A stretch of 64,000 nucleotides of DNA from Ricinus communis (GCF_019578655.1 NC_063262.1:1929582-1993581); one strand, 5' to 3'. Positions 12,101 through 24,902 are shown, counted from the first letter of the stretch. A program made the numbers and translations. The notes: generated by a model from the letters alone, not told the origin.

Positions 12101-13910
12101 AATTTGGATCTGTGTTTTATTCATATTTTAATTTTAATAGGCATCTTATGCAATAATATGTTAGAAATATAAACTATTTAAGAGATCTATTAGTTTATAA
12201 AATTTATCTAATAATTCAATTCTTTACATAAAATGATTGTTTAATAAAAAAATTTAATTAACTCGACCTGCTTCTACTTCATCTTTTCTTTTTTCTTTTT
12301 TTTTTTTAAAAAAAAAAAAAAAACATTGTATTCCATTAGAGACCCTTCTTTCTTCCCACTTGTTTTTATATATACTCTCAACAATCATGCATCTAAATAT
12401 GTCACAATTTATTGCTATAAGGTTTAAAATTTGTGACCCATATACAGTTGGTTTTGTATCAATTATATCAGAACTCTTAATTTAGTTATAATTATTATTA
12501 TTTATTATTTTTGTTTGTGGAATTTGAGTTTCTTAAGAATATACAACCGCAATAAGTAAATATAACAATTAGGGTAACTTATATAGTTGACAGTTACCAT
12601 TAGAAATGACAACTTCAATCTGAAGGGAAAACTTCACCCACTCGAATATAAGTTGCCTTATTCAGTAAATATATCACAACTCTTAAATGGAAACAGAGAA
12701 GAGATATTTACCAAAAAGAAAAAGAATAGAAAAGAGATGTAATTTCAATTCCATTGAAAATTGTAAATTCTTTGGTGTAGAGAAAAATGTTAGTCTATAT
12801 TATCTCAAAGTAATTCTAATTTATTTATGTTTTTAACAATATATATTCAGTCAAAACCTTCTCTTACCCACATATAAATTACAATATATATATATATTGA
12901 GCCAAAAATCTTATTCATATAAAACTTGCGTCATAAAACTATGTATTATAACTCATTTTTAATATGGAGGAGCAACTGATAAAGAAAGTTATAAGAATTA
13001 TCATTCAAATTTTGAATTTTAATTTTTAGAATCCTTCAATTTTTTTAATGGAGGCGATCAGGTTAATATTAATATCATAAAAGTTATAAATTACAATTTG
13101 TAATTCAAAAATTCTTTTTGATTTTTACTTGTTTTTAAATCACATGAAAATATAAAAGAAACTCATAGGTCAATATAAGGGGTAAGATTTTATATTTTTT
13201 AAACATAAATTATGAATAGCATGAATATAAGTTGTGCCCTAAAAATGAAAGATATATAAAAATATTTATGAATCAACTCTATCTATATATAAAAGAGAAA
13301 TATGCACTATGCAATTAAGAATTGTAAAGAGAGTTGGATTCAAAACCTACAAGTAAAATATGAACACAAACAAAATGAGTTTCAATAAATTTAAGAATAA
13401 TATATGATCAAGAATCAACATAGTTATCTGTTAATTAAAACTGATTGTTCTGAAACACGAAGCATAGGATCCCCTTAATATACAACTTATTATACGCTTA
13501 ATTAAGGGAGAGACGCATACTAATAAACTTGATTACGACATAAGTGCCTACATCACCACAGACATGTTTCCCATAATATTTGCTTTCTGAAACGACTCTA
13601 ATCAGTCTTTCTTAATTTCTTTTTCTTTTTTTTTTCTTTTATCATTTAAAAGTTCAATAGCCCAATAATTTAAAAACACGAAATATGATAATTATAAGAT
13701 ACTTTTGTTTTCTTTTTAGTACGTGAGAAATGAACGGATAGATTTTTATTTATTAATCAAAGTTTCAAATTTATATATAATAATAATAATAACATACCAA
13801 TCAATCAAATGTTCAATGATATGGCACTATCACTCTTATAAGAGAACATATTCTCTCTTTTCTCCTCCTTTTCTTTTCTTTTCTTTTTTTTTTCTTTTTT
13901 TTTCTTCTCT
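9164..13910. other. AT-rich intergenic DNA, no gene seen
   Basis: No convincing coding sequence. Small open frames near 9509-9733 (minus) and 11064-11418 lack domains and splice partners. Bases 10080-10800 contain ACCGG/GGCCG-rich words in an otherwise AT-rich setting, like old dispersed repeats, but no ends were found. A T-run abutting an A-run lies at about 12295-12323. Confidence 0.55.
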
Positions 13911-14141
13911 TCTTTGCCGCCAAAAGGGGAAAAGCTAAGCCTACGTGGGCGTGATTTCTACGCGCTGACTATGCATATGCATGCATGTCCGACAAAAAGC
14001 CGCCTGATGGGTCATCCAAAGTCAGCATATGGCCAATCAAACCAGACTTCCATGTCAATTTATTGGGACCCATATGCATTTTGTAACAAATTGAAGGGCC
14101 CCACTACATGTAATATACTGTCATCTCCCCATTCTCTGTAA
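13911..14141. other. Less AT-rich island with RY palindromes and a TCP-like word
   Basis: Within the AT-rich desert about 3.8-4.0 kb upstream of the GRAS gene, this stretch has visibly higher GC. It contains overlapping TATGCATATGCATGCATG and the word GGGCCCCAC, which resembles class I TCP factor sites. It could be a conserved non-coding element of the GRAS gene. The small open frame across it shows no domain. Confidence 0.3.
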
Positions 14142-14982
14142 AAAGAAAATTAGGAAGATTTAACCATTTATACAACCTTTTTCTTTTATTGTTAGATATA
14201 TTGATATTATTAATTAAATAATTGTAATTTATTTAATATAAATAAGTAAATAGTATCAATTAATTGTGATTTTATTGCCATTTCACTTTTTATTAATTAA
14301 CTTTTATTTCAAGCTAGTCATATTGGTTTTTATAAAATTTTAAAAAAATTAAAAATAGAAAAATTACTCATAATTCAATTTTTCTCTCTAATTCTAATCA
14401 ATTAAGACGAGTTTTGAATGATGTGATAAAATGAGAAAACTTTATATTTCATCATCTATTCGATAAAACTAATTTTACAGCAATCATACTTCATTTGAGA
14501 TTCAATTCCAAAACTATTAATGGTGTTAATGAATTTAGACACAAATTACTAATTATATAATTCTCAGAATACTAAAGTGTCATGAAAAAATTATAGGACC
14601 TCTTATATTAAAAGGTTAAAATCATATGGTCAATATTTGTATTTTTTCTATAAAGTCAAATGAAATTTCATAAAATCTTTTGTTTTTGCCTTTTTTTATA
14701 TTTTTTTAATCCAAATCTAGTATACTTCATTTATAAATAACTGTAAATAATTAAATATGTGTTAAAAATTCAATATTAAAATATAAAATAATTATATACA
14801 CATATTAATTTTTTATTAATTATAAAGGCTCATTCTTGCTTTGGTCGTTCTTTTCTTTTATTTCTGCTAACTTGAAGTATGAACGTATTAAGATGATTCT
14901 TGATTACTTTTGTGCTACCTTTTTTAAAATTTAAACCAATTCTCTTTAGCTAATGCTGAAAATTTTGAAAATAAATGATACT

Positions 14983-15019
<37 letters not shown>

Positions 15020-17960
15020 ATAGTTTACAATTCGAGATTTGATCAATATATAAAGAAATATAACTTTATACTCACACATGATCATTTTTTATGAAGTCGA
15101 GATCAATGTTTTTGATGAGAGTATAGGCTAGTTCAAAGAGCTCAGATGAACTTACAAGATAAATAAAATAAATTAAAAACACCTTATTTACAACCTCTTT
15201 TTGATAGTAAAATTAGATTTTTAGAGGGAATTTAGCAGAGTAATATTAAAATAAAAAATAAAAAAAACATTTAATTGCATCGGGCAATAGTGTAAATAAG
15301 AATAGAAGAGAATAAAACTTAACCTGTCTTCCCAAAAGATATGGAAATTTATGGGAAATATATGCATAAGATATTAGAAAAATTAAAGCCAATTTGGCAG
15401 GTTCTGATTAAATATGATATTCCATATTCAATTATTTGGGCGGTAAGAAAAGGTTCAGTGTACTATGGGAGATGCATAGTCAATAATAATATATTTTTTT
15501 ACTACAAGTCCTCTCCATGTGCAAAGTGATTAGGTCTAATTAAATGGCTATTTTTTAAGTCTTAAATAAATGCTTTACATTTTTTTCTTTTTCTTTCTAT
15601 GAAAAATTAATAAAATGCTTTACTTAATTTGATGTGACGATGAGAGAGGGTGGAGTTTGATTTTGGCTTTGCATTTAGGACTTTAATTAGTGGGGTCCAG
15701 AATTTTTCTTGTGGGGACATCCAAAAATATGGAACTTTAACGCCCGCAATTGACTTGTATGTCGTTTAGTGGTTGATAATACCTCATTCATTTACATCCA
15801 TTTTTAATTTCTTTGTGGGTTTGTTTTTTGTGTCTCTTCTTTCATTTTGGAAGATTGTGTTTGAAAAATGAGATTATAGAATCCTTAGAACTTTTGTTTA
15901 TTTAATTGTAAATTATAATTCATTTAAACATTTTAGTTACTTTTTCAATATTAAGTGTTTGTCTTTTGTAATTGGAACTTTAATTTATTAAAAATTAGGA
16001 ATATATGCAATGTATAGTAGCTTTCCCTCTTTCACATTAAATCTACATTCCTATATATACATATAAAAGTTAGATCCTACAAGTGTTGAATGAAGGTTCT
16101 AATACGGGTTTAATTTATTTCCCTTAGCATATAGTAATTTTTATTTGTGTATTATAATGTTGGGAAATTTTTAATACCCATAATGTTATTAGTCTTGATT
16201 TATATATAAAATTACTTTATTTTTATTCTAATAATAATAATTACAAAATTATAAAATAATAGAAGTTAGATTAATATTATATGATTTTAATATTATTTAA
16301 TTATATATAAATTGTTATACTTTATATATGAATAATTTTATGCCTATAATCTTAAGTCCACATCGTGATAAGTATAATCATTTCTTAAGTTTTACCTCAA
16401 GAAAATTTATTATTAGTATTATATATACATAGTTCAAAACTCTATGCTATGCTATATATTAAAATTATATTATTTCTTTTCAATGTAATATTTCTTTACT
16501 TCACCTATATATGATTTTGGCATGTCCTATTAGTAAATTATATTAAAACAGTCCATATTTTTTTTCACACTCTATTAAATTATAATTTTTTATAGTTAAA
16601 AGTATGGCTATATAGAAATTGTATTCTATTATTCAATCTATTAATATTCAAGTTTAATACATGATTGAGTTTAAAAATAAGAAATTATGATTTTAAATTT
16701 TTAAGTTAAGAAAATATCATTATAATTAAAGTGATAGAAAAAAATCATAAAAGGTGTAATACTGGTGTAGAGGTTTATATTTTTACCAAGCTGTTAGATT
16801 ATTGACACATATTTTTTAGTTTAAAATTATTTTTTTATCTAAACATGGTGTATATACTACAACAAATAGAAGAGTGACATGCATTATGAATGTTTTATAT
16901 TTTGGTATTAGATATATATTCTATTATTTAAAATTAATAAATATGTGTTAATTATCTATCGATTTGATGAATAAATATGAGTATAATTTTTTTTAATTTT
17001 AAATAATAAGATATATATGATAATTATGTAATACCATTTAAATATCCTACTGTGGACTTGATGAAGTTCAGGAAAGGTAACATTATAAAGTGTGCTCTAG
17101 AAAAAGGTTGACAACGGCTATATCTGCTTAATCAGAATTCAGAAGCAACTAGTATATGATTACTATTATAATTTAATTATTATTATTATTATTATTATTT
17201 TAGTTAGAAAACCAATATATTATTATTAAAGAGAAAATGACAGGCAAGACATAAGACATGCACTCTGTTGGCAAGTGGCAACTTTGACATATATCTTGAC
17301 CCTTGCTTGAGTTCATCTTCTGTGTATATGTATATATAAAGATAAGAAACAAACATGATTATCAACTACAATTAATTAACTTTAACTGATTAGGTATAGC
17401 TAAAAGTTGATTTGTCACTTCATGTTTAGAAACTTATCAATCAAATTCATTAATAAATAATGGAACTATAAAAAAAAGATTAAAAAGAAATGAACAGTGT
17501 GCTGCACATATAGTATACTAGTTGCAATACTGACCATACCAATGTAAGCCTGGCTGACACTAGAAAATATTGCATGAATGAATGAATTAAAACCAGCAGC
17601 AGCACGTACAAACAGCACAAGCTGAGCTAAGAGAGAATCCCAAAAAGCAAGGGCAAAGCAATATCTTGAGTTTCAAGCTTCAGAAGAAATGGCCTGAGCC
17701 AGACTCATGTCGAACATGTATGTATATAATATATACTCGCTCTTTATATCACAATCCTCCCCACATATATCCCATGCACACGCAAAGATTAAAGAAAAGC
17801 TAGCAATCATAACAGCCAAAAGGCCCCTCCAATTCCTTCTTTCTAACTCCATTTCCCTCTTCTACTTTCTATACTCTATACTCAAAACAAGCCAATAAAA
17901 GAAGGAGGAAGAAGAAGAAGAAGATATTTCTAGCCTTTATAGCTTTGTGTTTTCTTAGCT
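14142..17960. other. Upstream region of the GRAS gene
   Basis: AT-rich DNA with no open frame of interest. The last 700 bases (17250-17960) are less AT-rich and probably hold the promoter. A TATATAATATATAC stretch lies near 17722-17736, and a purine-rich GAAGAAGAAGAAG 5' leader at about 17903-17925 precedes the ATG. A transcription start cannot be fixed. Confidence 0.45.
14989..15016. repeat. (TA)14 microsatellite
   Basis: Perfect TA run in the gene-poor region upstream of the GRAS gene. Confidence 0.9.
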
Positions 17961-19580
17961 ATGAAAGTTCCCGTTTCATCCTCACAAAACAACAACCATC
18001 GTCAATCTCAATCTGCAAACCTGAAAAACAGCACCAACAGCCGAAATATTGGTTTCCATAACAGCAGTAGTGCTCCAAACTTGTGCTACGAGCCTACCTC
18101 AGTTCTTGACCTCCGGCGAAGTCCCAGTCCAGTGTCTGGCAAACCGGCGTCTGGACCTGAGCATCATCATTCTCTAGAGTGGGATGAGCATGTCCTGCAG
18201 AATTTTGATTGGGATTTTATCATGAAAGAATTAGACTTTCATGAGGATTCCACTCCTACGCTAAAGAACATTCCTCAAGTCAATTCTTGCGAGTCCATAA
18301 TCCACAGTCATAATAATCTCCAGGAGTTCACAGCGCCTTCCAATAACGATCCTCCTCATTTGCTTCACCATCCTGATTTCAATGATATATGCTTCAACAT
18401 CCCAACTCAAAAATTGAATTCTCTTGATTTATCTCATAATATTGGAAATTGGAGCAACTTTGGGTTTGATCTTATTCAAGAGCTTATCCGAGCAGCAGAC
18501 TGTATCGACTCCAGCGAAATACAACTTGCCAACGTGATATTGGACCGTCTCAATCACCGTCTACAATCACCGGTCGGAAAACCACTTCAAAGGGCTGCTT
18601 TCTTCTTCAAAGAAGCTCTCCAAAATCTACTCGCCGGTTCACCTCGGACGCCAACTCACCCAACCTCGTGGTCAGAAGTTGTCCAAACTATAAAAGCTTA
18701 TCAGGACTTTTCAGGTATTTCTCCTATTCCAATGTTCAATCACTTCCCCGTAGACCAAGCAATCCTCGAAACCCTAGACGACTCTCCTCCTTTTATTCAT
18801 GTTATAGACTTCGATATCGGTCTTGGTTGCCAGTACGCATCTTTCATGAGGGAACTCGTTGGGAAAACCGATCATTTTTGTAATAAGCTCACCTCCCCAG
18901 TTCTTAGAATCACTGCAGTAGTTACAGAGGACTACGCTATCCAAACCCAGTTGATCAAACAGTGTCTATCCCAATACGCCCTTGAACTAAAGATCAGGTT
19001 CCAGATTGAGTTTGTTCTTACTCGTACTTTCGAAATGGTATCATTCAAATCAATAAAGTTCATTGAAGGAGAGAAAATTGCCATTCTTTTATCTTCAGCC
19101 ACCTTCCGTCGTCTGGGTTCAAGCAATAATAACATCAACTCTTTTGTGACTGATATCCGGCGAGTCTCGCCGGAGGTTGTTGTCGTTGTAGATAATGAAG
19201 GATGGGGAGAGTCTGAACCGGCGTCGTTTAGGAGGAATTTTGTTAATGGTCTTGAGTTTTACTCTATGATATTTGAGTCACTTGATGCTGCAGCAGCTGG
19301 TGGTGGAGAGTGGGCTAGGAAAATAGAGATGTTTTTGTTGAAACCTCGGATCTTTGCTGCGGTTGAAGGGTGTGGGAGAAGGGTGTCGCCGCCGTGGAGG
19401 GAGGTCTTCTGTGGGGCGGGAATGAGGGTGATGCCGTTTAGTCAGTTTTCTGATTTCCAAGCTGAGTCTTTGCTTGGGAAGGTGCAAGTTAGAGGATTTT
19501 ATGTGGCGAAACGACAAGCTGAGTTGGTGCTGTGTTGGCATGAGAGACCCCTCATCGCCACGTCAGTATGGAAATGTTAG
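17961..19580 (+). CDS. SCL15: GRAS transcription factor, SCL15/HAIRY MERISTEM 4 type
   Basis: Single uninterrupted frame of 539 residues, as usual for GRAS genes. The N terminus is Ser/Asn/Gln-rich and carries CYEPTSVLDLRRSPSPV (42-58), the signature of the HAM/SCL6-SCL15 group. The GRAS core starts near residue 168 (FGFDLIQELIRAADCID, leucine-heptad region I). The VHIID motif is FIHVIDFDIG (279-288), a PFYRE-type region follows, VVVVVDNEG lies at 406-414, and the SAW end is LVLCWHERPLIATSVWKC. HAM-type GRAS proteins act in the nucleus with WUSCHEL-type partners to maintain meristems; SCL15 in Arabidopsis is linked to repression of seed maturation genes. Its neighbour HVA22k is also the neighbour of SCL15 (At4g36710) in Arabidopsis, which supports orthology. 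The codons corresponding to the miR171 site of sister genes are present but diverged. Confidence 0.93.
   Translation: MKVPVSSSQNNNHRQSQSANLKNSTNSRNIGFHNSSSAPNLCYEPTSVLDLRRSPSPVSGKPASGPEHHHSLEWDEHVLQNFDWDFIMKELDFHEDSTPTLKNIPQVNSCESIIHSHNNLQEFTAPSNNDPPHLLHHPDFNDICFNIPTQKLNSLDLSHNIGNWSNFGFDLIQELIRAADCIDSSEIQLANVILDRLNHRLQSPVGKPLQRAAFFFKEALQNLLAGSPRTPTHPTSWSEVVQTIKAYQDFSGISPIPMFNHFPVDQAILETLDDSPPFIHVIDFDIGLGCQYASFMRELVGKTDHFCNKLTSPVLRITAVVTEDYAIQTQLIKQCLSQYALELKIRFQIEFVLTRTFEMVSFKSIKFIEGEKIAILLSSATFRRLGSSNNNINSFVTDIRRVSPEVVVVVDNEGWGESEPASFRRNFVNGLEFYSMIFESLDAAAAGGGEWARKIEMFLLKPRIFAAVEGCGRRVSPPWREVFCGAGMRVMPFSQFSDFQAESLLGKVQVRGFYVAKRQAELVLCWHERPLIATSVWKC
18536..18556 (+). promoter_or_regulatory. 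Degenerate (probably inactive) miR171 complementary site
   Basis: The 21 bases start GATATTGG and end TCAATCA, matching both ends of the miR171 target found in HAM1-3-type GRAS genes. Three of the six central bases differ (ACCGTC instead of CGCGGC). The mismatches fall opposite miRNA positions 9, 12 and 13, next to the cleavage point. The site encodes ILDRLNH (193-199) where targeted relatives have ILARLNQ. Arabidopsis HAM4/SCL15 is likewise reported as not regulated by miR171. Confidence 0.7.
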
Positions 19581-21469
19581 AAATTAATTAATATTGGTCG
19601 GGCTTTATCATTATTATGATGTGATAATTAGTTAATTAATTAATAGTTTTAGGGGTGTGTTTGGGATGTAATAATTATGTATCATCCCAAATGCCAATTT
19701 GTTCTTTTTTCTCCTTTTTCTAGTTTTATCTTTTCTCTTTTTTTGTCGGTATGATCTGATGCTAGAAAGTGAGGCTCGGTAGCCACCATTCTTAGTGTTT
19801 TAATCTTCCGGTTTCACAAACTTGTTTTAAATGTAAAGTCACTTACAAAAAATTAAAAATAAAATTACCCAAATTATAATCAAGCTAGTAAACAAAAATT
19901 AACACATGATTGTGAGTCCAAATGACACGATCATATATCTCCTTTTAATCTTCAATTATGTATGTAAATAGTAATTCTTTCATCTCAGAAATTAGATCAT
20001 TTTTAATTGAAAGTATGTATTAATTTTTATTGTTATTATTATTATTATTTAAAAATATATTTATTAGATTTTTATAAAAAATTTATAATTTTAAAATATA
20101 AAATGTGAAAGCTAATTGTATATGATAATATTACGTTAATCACTGAGAAATATATATTTAATAATTATTTATTAGAAAATTAATAATTAAAAAATAATTG
20201 ACTTGTTTTAACAGAATATCAAAATATGTAAATATCATTTTGTATTTAGGTTGGCGTGGCAATAAAATTATATAAATATATTTTAATAAAATATAATAAT
20301 TAAATATAAAAATATAAATTTAAAATATTAAAGATACATGTAGAAAGATTATACTTTATATATAAATATTGACATATGTGTCGTCCATTTAAACTTGAAA
20401 CATAACTTTTCTAACAAGTAAGAGTCCATATTATTAATTACAAAACATAAATAGCTTGGAAAATATTGAAAGAAGTTATGTAGTTTCTTGAAGATAAATT
20501 ATCATAGATAACAATAATTACTTTATTAAAATAAAAAATAATTTTTATATCTTGAATTCATGCCCACATTTATTAAATTCTAATTGTCAATTGAGGATAT
20601 TTTTATAAAGTGCACTATTATTGACAATTTCTTTTTTCAATTACTATAAAGTGCAATATTATTTACTCGCTTTTAAGATTTTATAATTTTAAATAATATA
20701 TATTTAAATATAAAAAATCATATTAAATTTAAATTTGAATGTGAAATTTTTTAAATTCAATTAAACTCTTAGAGAGACAACAATAGATAATAATATGTTT
20801 TAAATTTTGCTATTATAGGATAAAAACACTTAATAAAAATTAGTATTTAAGAAATTACAGAATATAATTCTTGAATGAAAATATAATTAATAGAAATGAT
20901 TGTTTAAACTAAAATTTTGATATGTGTTTGACTAGTTTATTAGTATTTTATCACAAAAATAATTATTATTTCTATATAAAATCACTTTTAAAATATCGCA
21001 TATTTATTATATTTTTAGCATGAATTATATATATACTAACTAATAAGTCAAATTAATGGGTTCTAGTGTAAAAAAATGAATCAGTTAACTATACCCTTAA
21101 TATTAGATTATAAATACATATCAAATTATCATTAATTGATAATGTATATTAGCTTTGTAGAGTAAAATAATATTTATTTCAAACTAGAAACAATAGTTAT
21201 TGGTAAATAAATAAATAATAGTAATTGTCAGATAAACTATTTATTACTCAATAAATTTCGATAAAAAATATATATTTAAAATCTTATTCCAAGTGAAAAA
21301 TACATAAGAGCTAATCCTAAGTGAAACAATTTTTTGAAATTGGTAACATGTATATAAATTGTACTAAAACGCGAAATTTCCTTGCAGAAAACCGCCAATT
21401 AGTCCGCTGTTAACTTATTATAATTCTGTAATAATTAAAAACACACTCTCTTTCTCTTCGCTGATTTTA
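19581..21469. other. AT-rich intergenic region between GRAS and HVA22k genes
   Basis: The 3' UTR of the GRAS gene, then about 1.6 kb of very AT-rich DNA with no open frame of interest. The less AT-rich block from about 21365 onward should contain the HVA22k promoter and 5' UTR. No clear TATA box stands out. Confidence 0.5.
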
Positions 21470-21496
21470 ATGGAAAATGGCTTTTCTCGGATCTAA
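21470..21496 (+). other. Overlapping upstream ORF in the HVA22k leader
   Basis: An ATG at 21470, seven bases before the main ATG and in another frame, opens an 8-codon frame (MENGFSRI) that ends at TAA 21494-21496, inside the main coding sequence. Its context is weak at -3 (T) but has G at +4. The main ATG has A at -3 and G at +4. Leaky scanning would be needed to reach the main start if transcription begins upstream of 21470. Confidence 0.6.
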
Positions 21497-24068
21497 TATA
21501 CCAAGCGAGGTTATCCTCTTCACTTTCTCCTTTAAATTCACCGTCTTAAATTATTTATTTTCTCTGTGCGTTAATTACCTCTAACAATAATCTTGATTCC
21601 CTTTAATTTTGTAAATTTTGAGGTTCGATATGCATCGATTTTTAACTTTCTTAATCTTTATTGATCGAAATAGAAATTTTTAGGAAAACCTAGCATTTCG
21701 TTATACGAGTAGTAAAGTTAGAATCCTTGGTGGAAAACAGGAAGTGTCTGTATAATTGTAGGTCTGTAAATCTTTGTTTCGGAATATTGAAAAGTTTCAA
21801 TTCTCTGTTCTTAGTTTCAATCTTTGGTATTTATTTTCGGAGTCTATACTATGTGATGCAGGTCGGATTGCGGTTGCTTCTTTGCCCACTTGGATCCAAC
21901 ATTGTGATTCGAACAGCATGGTGAGCTTTTGATTAGTGTGTTCTTCTCCTGTTTACTCTTTGCTTCATGTGTTTTTTTTATTTCTTTTTTGTTTCCAATT
22001 CCTGTTCTTTAGATTTGATGCAAAAACTGATACTGTGCACATATTATATGCCCAGTATAATAATAAATAGTGTACATTTGGTCATGCAGCTGTTCAGTTG
22101 GGGTCGTATTACCTGTGTACTCCACGTTGAAGGCCATTGAGAGAAAAGATCAAAATGAGCAACAGAAGTGGCTAATATATTGGGCAGGTTAGAATTATCA
22201 CTATTATTATTTGAAGCGTGCAGTTGAGTAGCCTCAGGATAATGGCGATACATGTTGCTTGCCATTTTCTGTCATATTTCCTGATTTTTCTCCTGTTATT
22301 TCAGCATATGGTTCTTTCAGCCTCGTGGAAGTGTTTACAGATAAATTGCTCTATTGGTATGGTTCTGAACCCCTTAAGTGTTTTAGTTCTGAAGTTTATA
22401 CAATCCCATTTGCTTGCTTGAGATGAGTTTTGTCTAATGATATAAAGGCAACATATGAATTGAGAAATATTCAAACCTGTGCCCAAAATAACTACTCTCT
22501 CATATGCATGTTTGCTTTATACCCATACATTGTGTCATTACTTGATCAATGTTTTGCTTTCTGCAGGTTTCCTATGTATTATCATGTGAAATTTGCATTT
22601 CTAGTGTGGCTTCAGCTTCCATCAACTGATGTAAATATTAATACTGAATACATTCTTTTTTAATAGCACTATTTCATCTATTTATTCCATTTCTTTTCTA
22701 TGTTTCGGATATAAAATTGTTAAAGGCATTGCTTTGTTAGAAACTCTGAGATGCTTCAAAAGCATATAGGAGTTACTGGGTAAGGGTATAAAGCTAGACA
22801 TTTTTGTTTGACATTTTGCAAAATAATAATTTTCATTTGAGGAAAAATTGTTGCTTTCCAACTTGAACTCAGACTTCTTTCAATTCTTTGTTGTTCAAGT
22901 AAGCTTTTTAGTGTTGATTTCTGATTGGCAGATTTTAAATAGAAACATTATGACTTCTGTTTTGACACATTGGCCTCTTAAATTCATTATCGTGATGGGA
23001 TGGTCAGTGTAAATGTCCATGCTTTGTTTTAATGTCTAACACAATCAGTGAGATGAAAACACTGTTATTCATCCTTTCTTTCAGCATTAACGCTGACGTT
23101 AGTTGTAACAATTTCATGACATCTTTGGCATGTGAGCTCCTTGTATTTGATCTTTCAATTACTATCAGAATAAAGGCATGTCTCTTCTTCCATGCGCCTT
23201 TAGTCCCGCGGGTGATCCAAGTGAGTTGTTTTGAAATTTAATTTCTTCAATGAGATTCAAGGTTTGACTTGATTTGCTTCTAGTACCTAATTTGTGTACA
23301 TCTTTATGATGAATTGTGTATTAAGACATGGGATGAGTTCATGATGAGTTGGTTCATTTATTGTCAATCAGGGAGCAAAGCAAATATATACAAACCACCT
23401 GCGTCCATTTTTCTTGAGGCATCAAGCTAGAGTTGATATGCTTATGGGCTTTGCATATGATGAAATGGTATGTTTCTACATTCCTTTTCTTGTAGTTGCC
23501 TGAATTTTCAATGCAGGGCAGTATATTCTAGATTATGAAAATGTAACATAGCTTTTGACCAGATTCTTACTTCCCACTGATGTTGGTAAGGATCCTATGT
23601 TCTTATCATGTCTTGGCTAGTTAGTATAATTTATGATATTTAGATTTTGAAATTGTGATATACATGTTTTTACTTCTTACACTAATGTTTGTCAGGTCAA
23701 ATTTGGGATATTGTGTTTGAGCACATTATTTGTAATGTAAATTCCTCTTTAGTTATGAAAATGCAGATTTTTTAGGCCTTTTCTAATTCAAATTTGCAGG
23801 GTAAAATTGTCAGCACTCACCGAGCAGAAATTGAATATGCTAAGGCTGTACTCTTGAAGATTATGGGGCCAGGTTGGTATGCCCAGTTGTATGGCTAGAT
23901 CTTGATTTGATTAAGCCGTATTTTGGCCAGTATTGAAATTTTATTATTCTTGTTCCTGGAGCAGCTGGTCAGACGAGAAATGGTGCACCTGATAACTCAG
24001 GAGAGTTCCCTGCAATTGAACAGGATACAAGAACAAGCACAAATACTGAGTCGGATCACGGTGATTAA
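21477..24068 (+). CDS. HVA22K: HVA22-like protein k (TB2/DP1/REEP family membrane protein)
   Basis: Eight coding exons: 21477-21509, 21862-21920, 22090-22187, 22305-22356, 22567-22630, 23372-23467, 23800-23872 and 23965-24068. Together they give 192 residues with consistent phases. The protein starts MAFLGSNIPSEVGLRLLLCP. The TB2/DP1 region includes PVYSTLKAIERKDQNEQQKW, then LIYWAAYGSFSLVEVFTDKL and FPMYYHVKFAFLVWLQLP, with paired hydrophobic segments. These are the hairpin membrane segments of REEP/DP1/HVA22 proteins, which shape ER tubules and membrane traffic; some plant members are ABA- or stress-induced. The C-terminal tail is polar (GPAGQTRNGAPDNSGEF) and ends ESDHGD. The last acceptor is a tandem GAGCAG, so an extra Ala may be included (exon start 23962). 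The gene lies between the SCL15- and GBF1-type genes, as in Arabidopsis (At4g36720). Confidence 0.93.
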
Positions 24069-24902
24069 CTCCATTTGCAATGTTTCTATGAGATGATAAT
24101 CCTATTCAAATTCTACATAACTCCGTATCAATCAAAGGTAGTACATGCGGTAAATCAGCTGATAAAAACCTGTCCGCATTCTTGTCCATAGTAGTGCATT
24201 TTGTATGTGGGAATCAAGGATTACGTGTATCTACAAGTCCATTAGTGATTTTTCTTTTGTTTTTCTTGTGATATTGTCCTCTTCATTGACGAGTCTTGAT
24301 GTAAAATGTATTTTGGTTTGCATGCTGGTGCAATATTTGGCGGCTCATTGGCTGTTTCTCGAAATGTCAAAATCATATACACGATGATGAGGCCTGAAAG
24401 GGGGAAACATTTGAAATATTCAAGCACTTTTCTATCTTCAATATCTTTTAGCACTTTGCTGGCTTCTATCTTCCCAACCGCTCCAGAAACATTTCTCCTT
24501 TTTGCTTTTTTCCTTTTGTAGTTTAAATCATTTTGCCGTCCACAAAAGGCCTTTGTTGATCCATTAACTGGGAAATTTTGGCCAACAGATGTTTCGATAG
24601 AATCTACACGTGGATAGAACTGATAAACCAGCAAGGCTCCTACCAACACAGACGAAGAAAACAGTATGATGCTTTATATATTCTTAACCAAATCGATCAA
24701 TACATGATACAACATGCGAATAAAACCACTCGCAACTCGGGTTAAAGTTTTTGTAAAAATAAATGTTACAGTTAAATCTAAGGGGGTTAAGGGTGTAGAT
24801 CAGTAAGGAAGCCAATGTTTCTATGCTCAATTATAGGTAGCCATAACCTACTTCTAACTTCAAGGTCAAGAAAAATTCCTCATTTTGTTTCCTCTTGACT
24901 GT
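24069..24902. other. Convergent region between HVA22k and bZIP genes
   Basis: The 3' UTRs of two genes pointing towards each other. Overlapping open frames on both strands (71 and 135 codons) show no domain and lie where UTR is expected. Confidence 0.5.

Noticed and set aside
24242..24649. 135-codon minus-strand frame between HVA22k and the bZIP gene
   Set aside because: It lies over the HVA22k 3' UTR on the opposite strand, with no domain and an overlapping plus-strand frame of similar quality.
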